19,868 nucleotides of DNA, taken from contig CALBME010000127.1 of the NCBI GenBank assembly GCA_937896295.1, positions 1-19,868 of the forward strand. The letters are read 5' to 3'. The notes beneath the pieces were generated by a model that saw nothing but the letters and a program-made list of their open reading frames with translations, was not told the origin of the DNA and ran no database searches. This document shows, in pieces, positions 1 through 6,787 of the stretch. Position numbers and translations under genes: made by a program. The DNA comes from an uncultured Micavibrio sp. GTDB lineage: Bacteria; Pseudomonadota; Alphaproteobacteria; Micavibrionales; UBA1664. Each line of letters starts with the position of its first letter. Position 1 is the stretch's first letter.

Positions 1-16
1 TTGCCGGATAATATCT

Positions 17-226
17 TCATGCATTGTCATTCTCCATTTTCTCAATGGCGTTGCGCAGGGCCGGGGTAGACAAGGCCAATAAAGCTAGGCTATGAATGCG
101 CCTAATGGGGTGATCTCCGGCTTCAAGTTTTTGCCACTGCCGCGCAGTCATACCGATCTTTTTCGCGGCGGCGGATTGCGTGAGGCCTTTATCCTCACGC
201 CATTTTATTAATTCAGCCGGGGTCAT
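17..226 (-). CDS. XRE-type helix-turn-helix regulator, 69 aa
   Basis: A small DNA-binding protein, probably a phage transcription regulator. Residues about 5-50 form a lambda-repressor-like HTH: ELIKWREDKGLTQSAAAKKIG, then the recognition helix MTARQWQKLEAG. There is no dimerisation or cleavage domain, so it is Cro-sized rather than a full CI. The ATG overlaps the stop of the preceding gene as TAATG, so the start is well supported. It is the last complete gene of the leftward operon. Its own stop overlaps a further possible ATG at base 20 or 24, so another leftward gene probably continues outside the window. It may be co-transcribed from the promoter/operator near 534-566 and could bind there; that is inference. 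Confidence 0.85.
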   Translation of the reverse strand: MTPAELIKWREDKGLTQSAAAKKIGMTARQWQKLEAGDHPIRRIHSLALLALSTPALRNAIEKMENDNA

Positions 227-486
227 TAAATCTTACCCTCGGCAGTCGTGGCGACCAGGCGGAAGGAGCCGAAGTCCATTAAGAATAAGTCGCCACGGCG
301 TCCACCCTTCATGATTTGGTGATTAGCCATATAAAAAAGACCAGCAACTTTTGTTTCTGAACCGCCAAAAGCGGAAGCAGGCTCATGCGTTTTAATAACT
401 TCGCCTTCAGAAAACGGTTGATCGTCAATATCGTCGCTGCCGTTCCACTGTGCGATTGCGGTCAGGAATTTTTGAACTTCGGTCAT
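226..486 (-). CDS. hypothetical phage protein, 86 aa
   Basis: Family not recognised. A soluble protein with a conserved-looking C-terminal stretch (GGRRGDLFLMDFGSFRLVATT). The start is the ATG at 486 preceded by GGAGAAGAAA, not the in-frame TTG 12 bases upstream. The stop overlaps the start of the HTH gene (TAATG), so the two are probably translated together. It is the first gene after the largest gap in the left operon, where a promoter-like sequence and a palindrome lie. A 14-codon ORF (483-527) ends with ATGA on this start codon. Confidence 0.75.
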   Translation of the reverse strand: MTEVQKFLTAIAQWNGSDDIDDQPFSEGEVIKTHEPASAFGGSETKVAGLFYMANHQIMKGGRRGDLFLMDFGSFRLVATTAEGKI

Positions 487-533
487 TTTCTTCTCCAATT
501 ATGGGCGGCACCATCGCCGCTGTTCATAAAATT

Positions 534-566
534 AATATATGACTTTAATTCGTGAATTGCACGAAT
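534..566 (-). promoter_or_regulatory. promoter-like -10 with 19-bp palindromic operator
   Basis: The gap 487-590 is the only clear non-coding break in the left operon. On the minus strand a good -10 (TATATT, 534-539) lies 17 bases after a poor -35. The palindrome ATTCGTG-n5-CACGAAT (548-566) covers the -35 and part of the spacer, as expected for a repressor site. A candidate ligand is the HTH protein two genes downstream. A small GCGGC/GCCGC hairpin (505-520) follows. The palindrome is seen directly; promoter activity is inferred. Confidence 0.45.
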
Positions 567-590
567 AAACGACGTAATATTATTGCGTAT

Positions 591-1439
591 TTACTTCGTA
601 TCCCCCGTGCAGTGGACGGGCGAGCTTAATAATTGTCCGCAACGGTGGATCAAATCGGCAACCTGTTGCATAGTTTCATAAGGATAACCATCATTACCCT
701 CTTGCCCGGCAATATCGCACAGAACAGTTGAGGCCGGATAAAGCTTTCCGGTCTTCAAAGGATGTGGGATTTTTCCGTTACATGTGCAGTGGACGGGTTG
801 GCTGAGGGCGCTATTAACTGATGCATGCCCTTGCTTGGCATAGCGGTTTGCGGCCTCAAAGATCGTCTCTAACGCCGTCAGTCTTTCTGGCCCCGAATCT
901 GGATTGGTATTGATGTATTTAATAGCCGTGTCGAGTTTCTTGAGAAATTCAAAATCCGCCAACGTGAAAGCCTCCGCCCGTTCGCCCGTAGGGGCAGGGG
1001 TCAGGTGGCCGCGATCTGCCAGAACCTCAACGCACCATTCAATTCCGACTTTATAATGCTCATATCTATCTCGATAATACGGCTTGTCTGTATCCCTTAA
1101 CCGATCCTGTTCAGCCCATAAAGATTTTATAAGAGCATCAACATCAACGGCTGCTGGCGGATTAACCTCATCAACCATCACAGGATCATCGCCTATAACG
1201 TCATCCAGCAATCTCTTGCATATCTCCTGCCACGGCTTCATATCGGTGAAGCTGCGTGTCATGTTCTCAATAGATTTACGTGCGGCTATGGCGTCGGCAC
1301 GGGATACGGCTGCTGGGCAGTCGGCGTGGTACGAATGGTTTATTTCGCTTTCACCGCTGGCAAAAAATTCACGAATTATCTCTTTCCCGTCCAGTTCAAC
1401 GACAATGGTATTCGGCCCAATGTTGCGTAATGTAATCAT
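591..1439 (-). CDS. hypothetical phage protein, 282 aa
   Basis: Family not recognised. It is the longest accessory gene of the left operon apart from recT and the exonuclease. The N-terminal ~60 residues look like a beta-rich domain (ITLRNIGPNTIVVELDGKEI). The middle is acidic and helical (LIKSLWAEQDRLRDTDKPYYRDRYEHYKVG). The C-terminal third has five cysteines. The motif PVHCT occurs twice, 59 codons apart, from a 14-base direct DNA repeat (607-620 and 784-797). The ATG overlaps the preceding stop (ATGA). No signal peptide or membrane segment is seen. Confidence 0.75.
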   Translation of the reverse strand: MITLRNIGPNTIVVELDGKEIIREFFASGESEINHSYHADCPAAVSRADAIAARKSIENMTRSFTDMKPWQEICKRLLDDVIGDDPVMVDEVNPPAAVDVDALIKSLWAEQDRLRDTDKPYYRDRYEHYKVGIEWCVEVLADRGHLTPAPTGERAEAFTLADFEFLKKLDTAIKYINTNPDSGPERLTALETIFEAANRYAKQGHASVNSALSQPVHCTCNGKIPHPLKTGKLYPASTVLCDIAGQEGNDGYPYETMQQVADLIHRCGQLLSSPVHCTGDTK

Positions 1440-1753
1440 TGCTCTGTATCTTCTATTCTAACACTAAATCCTGGCAATCCCTTTGGCGGCTCCGTACCCG
1501 GCAAAACCATCGGCGCTCTCAATTCAAGGCCGTCTATGCTCACGGTTGGACGGTAAGCGGACGTTCCAAGGGGAAGGCCGACAAATTCAAGGGGCTGACC
1601 GCATTCACTGCATTTAACCTGAATGTCGGCGCTATAGTGAGTGATAGGGCCGCCTTCAACTACTGACAGCCTACCGATAGATGCATTCACTAGGAAGTTC
1701 ATGTGCTCGCATTTTTCATCCGGCATTTCAGGCATTACGGGGGTGATGGTCAT
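1436..1753 (-). CDS. hypothetical protein with CxxC pair, 105 aa
   Basis: Not assigned to a family. A single CSEC motif at about residues 48-51 and one earlier cysteine could bind metal, but a full four-ligand zinc site is not visible. The sequence is rich in proline and glycine, with turns throughout (GLPLGTSAYRPTVSIDGLELRAP). The start overlaps the stop of the 33-aa gene upstream (ATGA), and its own stop overlaps the next start (ATGA), placing it firmly in the coupled operon. Confidence 0.75.
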   Translation of the reverse strand: MTITPVMPEMPDEKCEHMNFLVNASIGRLSVVEGGPITHYSADIQVKCSECGQPLEFVGLPLGTSAYRPTVSIDGLELRAPMVLPGTEPPKGLPGFSVRIEDTEQ

Positions 1754-1851
1754 TGCTTTAATCCCTTTATTGCATCACATATTTGAGTGGTAGCACTCCA
1801 TATAGCGAAGTAAATCATGGTGGCTCCGAGCATTATTGCGGCTGCTATCAC
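1750..1851 (-). CDS. small membrane protein, 33 aa, GTG start
   Basis: A 33-codon gene beginning GTG, preceded by a strong ribosome site (GGAGGTGA) that lies inside the end of the upstream gene. The GTG overlaps the upstream stop as GTGA, and its TGA overlaps the next start as ATGA. The protein is dominated by one hydrophobic helix (MIAAAIMLGATMIYFAIWSA) followed by a short polar tail. It is therefore probably a single-pass inner-membrane miniprotein. Function is unknown; the overlaps at both ends and the strong site support it as real. Confidence 0.65.
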   Translation of the reverse strand: MIAAAIMLGATMIYFAIWSATTQICDAIKGLKQ

Positions 1852-2204
1852 GGCTTCACCTCCCCGGCATCGGCTGCGGTGAGCGCTCTGCTCTGTGTGA
1901 ATATCTCTATCCACGCATCCTGCATTCTAGCTGTCCATATTCTTGGGTCATCTGCTGGATGGGGAAGGTCGCAGTCGCCCCTCAATTCCGCCACTTCGAC
2001 CAGTTCCGATACGGCATCAACGTATGCCTTCGGCACCCGCACCATCCCCTCATCGCTGGCCTGCTGGAGGAGGGCTTGAAGCGTGTGCAGGATTTCCAGT
2101 CTGCTTTCTATCCAATGGTTCGGAAGTTTTACGCCGGATAAATTGCGGATACGTATGTCGGTGTCATCCAAAGCCGCCTTGATCTGCTGGGGTGTGGGGG
2201 TCAT
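1848..2204 (-). CDS. hypothetical protein, 118 aa
   Basis: Not recognised. Mostly helical and acidic (IESRLEILHTLQALLQQASDE, then YVDAVSELVEVAELRGDCD). The ATG at 2204 overlaps the upstream stop (ATGA) and gives the MTP start seen in several operon neighbours. An ATG two codons earlier (2210) is an alternative. Its 3' end carries the ribosome site of the 33-aa membrane protein. Confidence 0.75.
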   Translation of the reverse strand: MTPTPQQIKAALDDTDIRIRNLSGVKLPNHWIESRLEILHTLQALLQQASDEGMVRVPKAYVDAVSELVEVAELRGDCDLPHPADDPRIWTARMQDAWIEIFTQSRALTAADAGEVKP

Positions 2205-2335
2205 TTCCATGTGTCTTTCAATTCCTGTTTCTGAGCTTTACGGCAAGCGGGGCATACAGATTGATCTCCGCAAAACATTGAGTAAATCTCGTATAGCTTG
2301 CCGCATACGCAGCGCGAGTATTGATTTAACATCAT
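2201..2335 (-). CDS. zinc-ribbon miniprotein, 44 aa
   Basis: A short protein with four paired cysteines: CVCGK near residue 9 and CPAC near residue 28, plus CGD between them. This is typical of a small treble-clef or zinc-ribbon fold. The start chosen is the first of two tandem ATGs, which overlaps the upstream stop (ATGA) and follows a GGGGGAGGG ribosome site. Such miniproteins are common in phage early operons and may bind nucleic acid or a host protein; the partner is unknown. Confidence 0.7.
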   Translation of the reverse strand: MMLNQYSRCVCGKLYEIYSMFCGDQSVCPACRKAQKQELKDTWK

Positions 2336-2913
2336 CCCTCCCCCTTCTGTTCGTCCTGAGCGAGCCATGCGGGCGCATCTTTGCGCCATACATCTAGCAC
2401 GGTAACTGCATCGGCAGCATCGCTATTTGGATCGTTTTCATGAAGGCACTGGATCAATGTCCTCGCCCCATCCACCCGCGCCTGCAACGCTGCATTCTCG
2501 GCCTCTAGTTTTTTGTAGGCCCTGATCCAGCTAGCTTTATAAACCGCTTCATCGCCAGCGGCGTTTGCCCAGAACTGAATATGCTCTTGATGGTCTTCTT
2601 CAATTTCCTTCAATCGGGCATTCTCGGCCTCTAGGGTGGCGTTACGGTCACGCATGGCTTTGATGGCGGATCGGGAATTGGCGGCGGCGCTAACAAAATG
2701 GGTGTTATGCTGCGGGTATGTGCCGCAGTACGATCCAGGGTGATTAAAGTCCGCAATCGTGATGAATCGCTTACCTTCTGGACGGTCGTTCGTGGCAATA
2801 CAGCTGACTTCTATAATCAGTCGATCTGTTGACCATCCATCTACGCCCCACTCACCCTGCGTTGCCTTCTCCCCGGCAGCGATAAGCGCGTCAATTTGTT
2901 CGTCGGGGGTCAT
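2332..2913 (-). CDS. Ead/Ea22-like phage protein, 193 aa
   Basis: Resembles the Ead/Ea22-like accessory family of lambdoid phages: an N-terminal block starting MTPDEQIDALIAAGEKATQGEW, a central NTHFVSAAANSRSAIKAM block, then leucine/glutamate coiled coil (LEAENARLKEIEEDHQ and LEAENAALQARV). The function of the family is poorly defined. The start is the ATG at 2913 after GGAGAGG rather than the upstream TTG. It overlaps the stop of the 57-aa gene (ATGA). The two LEAEN segments look like an internal repeat of the coiled coil. Family assignment is from memory of motif order. Confidence 0.7.
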   Translation of the reverse strand: MTPDEQIDALIAAGEKATQGEWGVDGWSTDRLIIEVSCIATNDRPEGKRFITIADFNHPGSYCGTYPQHNTHFVSAAANSRSAIKAMRDRNATLEAENARLKEIEEDHQEHIQFWANAAGDEAVYKASWIRAYKKLEAENAALQARVDGARTLIQCLHENDPNSDAADAVTVLDVWRKDAPAWLAQDEQKGEG

Positions 2914-3083
2914 ATTCCTCTCCAATGCGTAGGTGTGTAATAGACGTACATAGACATATCAGGATAAAACCAGAGGCGACCCTTGCGCTGTAGCTTCTGT
3001 TGGTTCCGAACGCCTTGCCCGTCATCGATCTTTGTATCAACGACCATTCCTTCGGGTGCTGTATTAATTGGTTCCCACGTCAT
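2910..3083 (-). CDS. DUF551-like protein, 57 aa
   Basis: A 57-aa protein beginning MTWEPINTAPEG and ending YTPTHWRGI. It matches the small phage DUF551-like pattern W-x-P/D-I-x-TAP at the start and a THW near the end. The start ATG overlaps the upstream stop (ATGA) and the TGA overlaps the next start (ATGA). A longer relative, MTQWQDISTAP...THWMPLP, lies on the opposite arm at 13535-13759. Function unknown. Confidence 0.7.
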   Translation of the reverse strand: MTWEPINTAPEGMVVDTKIDDGQGVRNQQKLQRKGRLWFYPDMSMYVYYTPTHWRGI

Positions 3084-3343
3084 CCTTTATCCCCCATCAA
3101 AATCCCAATAACCCTCTGGCGCAGCGCGTTGTGCCCTTCAACATAGCCGTCATGATAGACAAGCCCGGTAATCTGCTTCTCACCCGGCATTTCCTCCAGC
3201 AATCTGAGCAGGTCGCGGGCGGCGTTGTAGATGACAACCAAGTCATTAGGCGGATCACCTGCTATCATCTGTTCAAACTCAATGCGTGATCCGACCTCTT
3301 TCAAAGCCTCCGCAATCCGCTTTTTCTTCTCGTCGGGGGTCAT
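3080..3343 (-). CDS. hypothetical protein, 87 aa
   Basis: Not recognised. It starts MTPDEKKKRIAEALKEVG and is strongly helical, with a central VVIYNAARDLLRLLEEMPG segment. The open frame extends further upstream, but the ATG at 3343 overlaps the preceding stop (ATGA) and fits the operon pattern. The opening MTPDE is shared with the Ead/Ea22-like protein, perhaps reflecting mosaic exchange at gene starts. Confidence 0.75.
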   Translation of the reverse strand: MTPDEKKKRIAEALKEVGSRIEFEQMIAGDPPNDLVVIYNAARDLLRLLEEMPGEKQITGLVYHDGYVEGHNALRQRVIGILMGDKG

Positions 3344-3525
3344 GGCTCCATAATCTCGATGTTGTCTTGATGAATCCAATTTGCGCGGATGAACTTTATA
3401 TCCTTCACAAAAACCATGAGTCCGGGTCGCCTGCACATTGCATATCCATCTGCCGTTGCCATGATGCGGATTTTGCCATGCTTGTCGTACCAGAAATCTT
3501 TAGCTCTTACCGGGGGTTGTTCCAT
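3340..3525 (-). CDS. hypothetical protein, 61 aa
   Basis: A basic 61-aa protein of unknown function, with beta-type segments (KIRIMATADGYAMCR, LMVFVKDIKFI). The start at 3525 is the ATG sharing one base with the upstream stop (TGATG), directly after a GGGAGGGG ribosome site. Starting at the farther in-frame ATG would overlap the Lar-like gene by 55 bases. Confidence 0.7.
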   Translation of the reverse strand: MEQPPVRAKDFWYDKHGKIRIMATADGYAMCRRPGLMVFVKDIKFIRANWIHQDNIEIMEP

Positions 3526-3965
3526 CACACCCCTCCCTCTGTCGGCGGGTTGAGGGCTGATTCTGACCATATCTCCCATAGATCAAGTGCATCGCCCGCG
3601 ATCTTGCCTTGATCCTTTTTGAGAACGTCGAGAGCGAATTGAGTCGGATGATCAACGAAAAGTTTGCGATACCACTCTAGGGCAGTTGATAAGGCTGATA
3701 TCAGTTCTCGATCACGCTCGTTTTCGGCCAGTAGTGCGGGGTCAGGTGCGCGGGTGTTCCATGCATGAATAGCATCGTTTTTAGATTCCGCGTATGAGGT
3801 CTGACCACTGCAACCCATGCACCGTGCTCTCCACATGTTTGCCATGCAAGGATCGTTAGGTATCCAGCAGTCTATGTTATTGCCTCCACAGAACGGGCAA
3901 CCTTTCAGGCTTTGGGCGGGGGTGCTTTTCTCAAGGGCATTCAGGCGGGTGGTTAGGTCGGTCAT
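3525..3965 (-). CDS. Lar-like restriction alleviation protein, 146 aa
   Basis: Residues about 20-72 match the Lar restriction-alleviation family: LKGCPFCGG, a second pair CMGC, then KNDAIHAWNTRAP. The four cysteines form a zinc ribbon and the AI-AWN-R motif is the family signature. Lar of the Rac prophage reduces attack by type I restriction enzymes, so this gene may protect incoming phage DNA. The second half (LLAENERDRELISALSTALEWYRKLFVD) is a coiled coil not found in the short family members and may be a fused accessory segment. Many such zinc-ribbon proteins are named by similarity only. The start overlaps the upstream stop (ATGA). Confidence 0.75.
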   Translation of the reverse strand: MTDLTTRLNALEKSTPAQSLKGCPFCGGNNIDCWIPNDPCMANMWRARCMGCSGQTSYAESKNDAIHAWNTRAPDPALLAENERDRELISALSTALEWYRKLFVDHPTQFALDVLKKDQGKIAGDALDLWEIWSESALNPPTEGGV

Positions 3966-4225
3966 GGTGTTAATCCTTCAATATGCTTATCCAGCGCGGC
4001 AATCGCGTTCTCAAGATACATTTGGCGCTCACTATCATCGAACATGCCGTCACCATTTGGCGATGCTTCATAAACAGTCTCACCGCCGCAATCAGGATAG
4101 TCGGCTCTAAAAAAGCCATGGCGAAGGCGTAAGTAGCCAACTTGTTCGCCATCCTTGAACACGTCATACTGCTCTGGACATGCACCGCACGTAAGCACAA
4201 GGTTATATCCGTTAATATCCATCAT
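3962..4225 (-). CDS. hypothetical protein, 87 aa
   Basis: Not recognised. Acidic, with a pattern (EQYDVFKDGEQVGYLRLRHGFFRADYPDCGGETVYEA) reminiscent of small beta-sheet phage proteins that have a DG-x-x-GY-x-R-x-R-G motif. Two tandem ATGs follow GAGAGG; the first is used because it overlaps a 14-codon ORF upstream (ATGA). The stop overlaps the Lar-like start. Confidence 0.75.
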   Translation of the reverse strand: MMDINGYNLVLTCGACPEQYDVFKDGEQVGYLRLRHGFFRADYPDCGGETVYEASPNGDGMFDDSERQMYLENAIAALDKHIEGLTP

Positions 4226-4262
4226 CCTCTCCTTCTCAGTTCACCTTGGGATTGTTTGGGGA

Positions 4263-4409
4263 TCATTGTGCTTCATCCATCATTTCCTGTGCGAATGAAT
4301 ACCCATCCCAATTATCTACGCCTGCACCTTCCAGACACGACAGAAAGGCGTCGCGCTTAACCAGATCGTCGTATTCCTTTTTCGTGATCGTTACGGTCTC
4401 TTCTTCCAT
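4263..4409 (-). CDS. conserved small phage protein, 48 aa
   Basis: A 48-aa acidic protein: MEEETVTITKKEYDDLVKRD, then FLSCLEGAGVDNWDGYSFA. The pattern TIT-x-x-EYD-L-x-R-x-x-FL-x-x-L-x-x-AGVDNWDGY is a very common small phage/prophage protein of unknown function, known to me from many genomes. The ribosome site is strong (GGAGG, six bases from the ATG). It lies downstream of recT, and its stop overlaps a 14-codon ORF leading to the next gene. Confidence 0.8.
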   Translation of the reverse strand: MEEETVTITKKEYDDLVKRDAFLSCLEGAGVDNWDGYSFAQEMMDEAQ

Positions 4410-4448
4410 TATATTCCTCCATTCATTGCGGGCGGGTCTGCGGGATTG

Positions 4449-5249
4449 CTACTGGTCGCCGGGGAAGGGGATTGGTTCTTTCACCGGGCCGATTAATTCC
4501 GTCAGGCCGTCTGTGGGAACGTCGCTGTATTCTGCGTCGATTGCCTGGTTGATGTTGTCGATCAGGGATGGTGTTGCTTCCGGCGTACTGTCATCACCTT
4601 CGACCATTACTTTCACATCACGCTGGATCAGGGCTTCAATCTCGGCAGATGTCGGGACGCGTTTCGCCAGACGGTGGATGACGGTTTTCTTCGCCATTTC
4701 ATCCCACCATTGAACCCATGGGCCAGACTTTCCTGTTTTGGATACGGCGCGGACTTTCTCAATCTCTGCCACTGTCATGACTTCGCGCTGAATGCCGCCG
4801 TCCTTAAATTTGGCGATTGCATAGGCCAGAACAGGCTTGCCGCGCTCACCTATCAGCTTCGGCTTGTGCGTCATGCGTTCATCGTCACCCATGACAAAAT
4901 CAAATTCATCATGCTCATAGACAACGCCTGCGCTGATCGTGCTGAGTTCGCCGCTGTTCTTCATGCGTTTGATCAGACCGCCGACCATAGGCATGTACTG
5001 GCACGTGTTGCCGAACTTCACCAAGGCGGCATCGCGGTTATCTGGCAACAAGCCATCCTGAGCGCATTTCATCAGGGATGTCATGACGCTTTCAACGCTG
5101 CAATTCGCAATATCAGGCGCGTTGTTCAGGGCCGTAATCGCCACGCGCTGAAACTTCTCAGGCGCAATATGCGGGGGCAGGGCGTATTTAAATTGCGTCA
5201 TTACCCGTGGATCAGCGATGTTCTTTTTTAAGGCGACTAAATTAGACAT
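4449..5249 (-). CDS. recT: RecT family single-strand annealing protein, 266 aa
   Basis: A phage recombinase that anneals complementary single strands after exonuclease resection. The length and order of blocks fit RecT: SVMTSLMKCAQDGLLPDNRDAA, CQYMPMVGGLIKRMKNSGEL, VYEHDEFDFVMGDD, an EVMTVAEIEKVRAVSKTG block near residue 160, and a WWDEMAKKTVIHRLAKRVP helix. The C-terminal tail is acidic and probably disordered. Its start overlaps the 3' end of the exonuclease gene by 8 bases. This RecE-RecT pairing is the classic arrangement, needed for recombination-dependent repair or circularisation of phage DNA. Confidence 0.93.
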   Translation of the reverse strand: MSNLVALKKNIADPRVMTQFKYALPPHIAPEKFQRVAITALNNAPDIANCSVESVMTSLMKCAQDGLLPDNRDAALVKFGNTCQYMPMVGGLIKRMKNSGELSTISAGVVYEHDEFDFVMGDDERMTHKPKLIGERGKPVLAYAIAKFKDGGIQREVMTVAEIEKVRAVSKTGKSGPWVQWWDEMAKKTVIHRLAKRVPTSAEIEALIQRDVKVMVEGDDSTPEATPSLIDNINQAIDAEYSDVPTDGLTELIGPVKEPIPFPGDQ

Positions 5250-6090
5250 TGGTTGTTCCTTGTGCTGTTAAACGTTTGACGTACCATTCGGGCGGCGCAA
5301 TAGGCCGGACGAAGTGACCATAACCGGGCCACTCATTCTTTTGCCTGCAGGCAGCATAGAGAGACATCAGCTTGTGATACCTGGCCTCACCACATGCCAG
5401 CATTTCCGGCGTGACGCTATAGAAGGCCACACAATGCGGCGGCTCCTTCTCCACGCACATGAACACGAAATCCACCGGACGCTTGCCAGTGACGCGCTCT
5501 ATGCCTTCCATGCACATAAAAGCCTGAAGGTCATAACCGTAATTAACGGCTGACCGCTGGAATGTTTCCTCCGAAGCATCGGCGCAGGTTTTCAGATCCA
5601 GTACGATCCCGTCATCGCGGTAATAATCAGGGCGGCATTTGACTTCAGTTCTGTAATTCTCATCGTGCCAGAAGAATGACGCTTCAATCTTGCCCTTGGC
5701 ATTGATGATCTTGCTAGAAGCTGGCTCGGCAAGGATTGCCTTTGCCATGGCTTTCATGCTGTTAAACTCAGACTGTTTGATCAGCAGGCGCCCGGCAGCA
5801 TTTTCCAGCGCCTGACTGTATTCTTCCTTGCCGCCTTTGGTGTTGCGGGGCGCACCTGACCAGACATAGACAGACTTTTCCAGCAACGCAGGCTCAAGCA
5901 CAAGCGTATGGAAGGCGGAACCGATACGCAGGGCATCGCTTTCCTCGTCCTGATAATGCCCGGACATATACTTGTACCAGAAGTGTTTTGGCGTCCGCTC
6001 CAGTTCCATCATGGCAGAGCGCGAAATGGCCGGATGCTTGTGATATGCATCGGAGTCCATGCCTGCCGCCATTCTATTTACGCTGTTCAT
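5242..6090 (-). CDS. RecE-like PDDEXK exonuclease, 282 aa
   Basis: A 5'-3' double-strand exonuclease that works with RecT. It matches the C-terminal nuclease domain of RecE (exonuclease VIII; PDDEXK superfamily). Features: the N-terminal Y-x-x-HP-x-IS-x-S motif (residues 16-25), GSAFH with His61, and E149-x-KCRPDYY (Asp155). Then comes VLDLKT with Asp165 and Lys167, followed by a Y-x-LQAFMC helix. The metal-binding residues are all present, so it is likely active. An alternative start is the ATG at 6072, one base after the stop of the 28-aa ORF, which would remove six residues. Confidence 0.9.
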   Translation of the reverse strand: MNSVNRMAAGMDSDAYHKHPAISRSAMMELERTPKHFWYKYMSGHYQDEESDALRIGSAFHTLVLEPALLEKSVYVWSGAPRNTKGGKEEYSQALENAAGRLLIKQSEFNSMKAMAKAILAEPASSKIINAKGKIEASFFWHDENYRTEVKCRPDYYRDDGIVLDLKTCADASEETFQRSAVNYGYDLQAFMCMEGIERVTGKRPVDFVFMCVEKEPPHCVAFYSVTPEMLACGEARYHKLMSLYAACRQKNEWPGYGHFVRPIAPPEWYVKRLTAQGTTNV

Positions 6091-6160
6091 TTTTCCAGCC
6101 TTTCTCCAGTTCGGATATCAAAACCTCAAGGTCTACCGTCTCTTCGCATCGCGAATTCAT
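6074..6160 (-). CDS. small acidic protein, 28 aa
   Basis: A 28-codon ORF (MNSRCEETVDLEVLISELEK...) with a GAGG ribosome site five bases before its ATG. The ATG overlaps the upstream stop (ATGA). Its 3' end overlaps the first 17 bases of the exonuclease gene. It is a single amphipathic acidic helix. Either it is a true miniprotein or it acts to deliver ribosomes to the exonuclease start. The overlap pattern is seen; function is unknown. Confidence 0.45.
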   Translation of the reverse strand: MNSRCEETVDLEVLISELEKGWKNEQRK

Positions 6161-6330
6161 AACGGCCTCACCGCACAAGGGGGTTGAGGATGAGGCCGAT
6201 TAGCCGAAGCTAATTCGTTGTCGTTGGCTGACGGTGCTGCGTGGTTGTCGCAGATCACTGCCCAAATCAGGAAGCCGCGTGCTCCCGTGATTATGTTTGG
6301 CGGCAATACCGCACATGCTATCTGTGGCAT
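6157..6330 (-). CDS. hypothetical small protein, 57 aa
   Basis: A 57-aa ORF whose ATG shares a base with the upstream stop (TGATG) and whose TGA overlaps the next ATG (ATGA). It has a hydrophobic stretch (ARGFLIWAVIC) too short to be a certain membrane helix, followed by an Asn/Pro-rich tail. A much longer in-frame extension to 6537 exists but would overlap the neighbouring gene by 200 bases and is not favoured. Function unknown. Confidence 0.55.
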   Translation of the reverse strand: MPQIACAVLPPNIITGARGFLIWAVICDNHAAPSANDNELASANRPHPQPPCAVRPL

Positions 6331-6608
6331 CACGTCAGCCCCCACAGCGCAGCCCCACCGAAAGCCGTCAGACAAACCCAGAACAGCAGCCACAGGCATT
6401 CCTTGAAGTTCGGCGCAATGTCTGCGGATGCTGGAATGCTCAAATCTTCCGGCTCGTGCAGAAAATATGCCCTCATCGCCGCATGGCGTTTTTCTTGTGC
6501 CAGAGGCGTGCGGTTCTGCGCGTGAAGGCGGATGCATTCTCTGTCCAGCGCTGTGATTGGCGGATCCTGGTACAAAGCTGTCAGGTTGTTCATGTGTGCG
6601 GATTCCAT
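6330..6608 (-). CDS. C-terminally membrane-anchored protein, 92 aa
   Basis: A cytosolic helical N-terminus (ALDRECIRLHAQNRTPLAQEKRHAAMRAYFLHEPED) followed by one C-terminal membrane helix (CLWLLFWVCLTAFGGAALWG). This is a tail-anchored topology. The start at 6608 shares a base with the upstream stop (TGATG); an ATG at 6593 is an alternative. Not recognised as a family. Confidence 0.75.
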   Translation of the reverse strand: MESAHMNNLTALYQDPPITALDRECIRLHAQNRTPLAQEKRHAAMRAYFLHEPEDLSIPASADIAPNFKECLWLLFWVCLTAFGGAALWGLT

Positions 6609-6787
6609 CAGTGCAAACTCCCCATTTCCAATTCGGTTAAGTCGACTTCATCAATCACAGGCCCATCCAGACGGCTCAGGATGCGGTCAAACTTTTCCTC
6701 CAGCCGTTTCAGCCTGTCGTTTTCTTCACGCTTCCGCAGTTCTTCCGTCAGGTCGAATGTGCGGGATGGGGCAGGGCGGTATTTCAT
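6608..6787 (-). CDS. small coiled-coil protein, 59 aa
   Basis: A 59-aa charged protein: MKYRPAPSRTF, then a coiled coil (LTEELRKREENDRLKRLEEK), then an acidic tail (VIDEVDLTELEMG). The ribosome site AGGAGAAACAATC precedes the ATG, which also overlaps the upstream stop (ATGA). It probably oligomerises through the helix. Function unknown. Confidence 0.75.
   Translation of the reverse strand: MKYRPAPSRTFDLTEELRKREENDRLKRLEEKFDRILSRLDGPVIDEVDLTELEMGSLH

Noticed and set aside
4246..5231. Long plus-strand ORFs opposite recT and its neighbour
   Set aside because: They lie antisense to well-supported genes, have no ribosome site and no family-like motifs.
6157..6537. A 126-aa version of the 57-aa minus-strand gene
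   Set aside because: The extension overlaps the 92-aa gene by about 200 bases, while the internal ATG has a TGATG overlap fitting the operon pattern.
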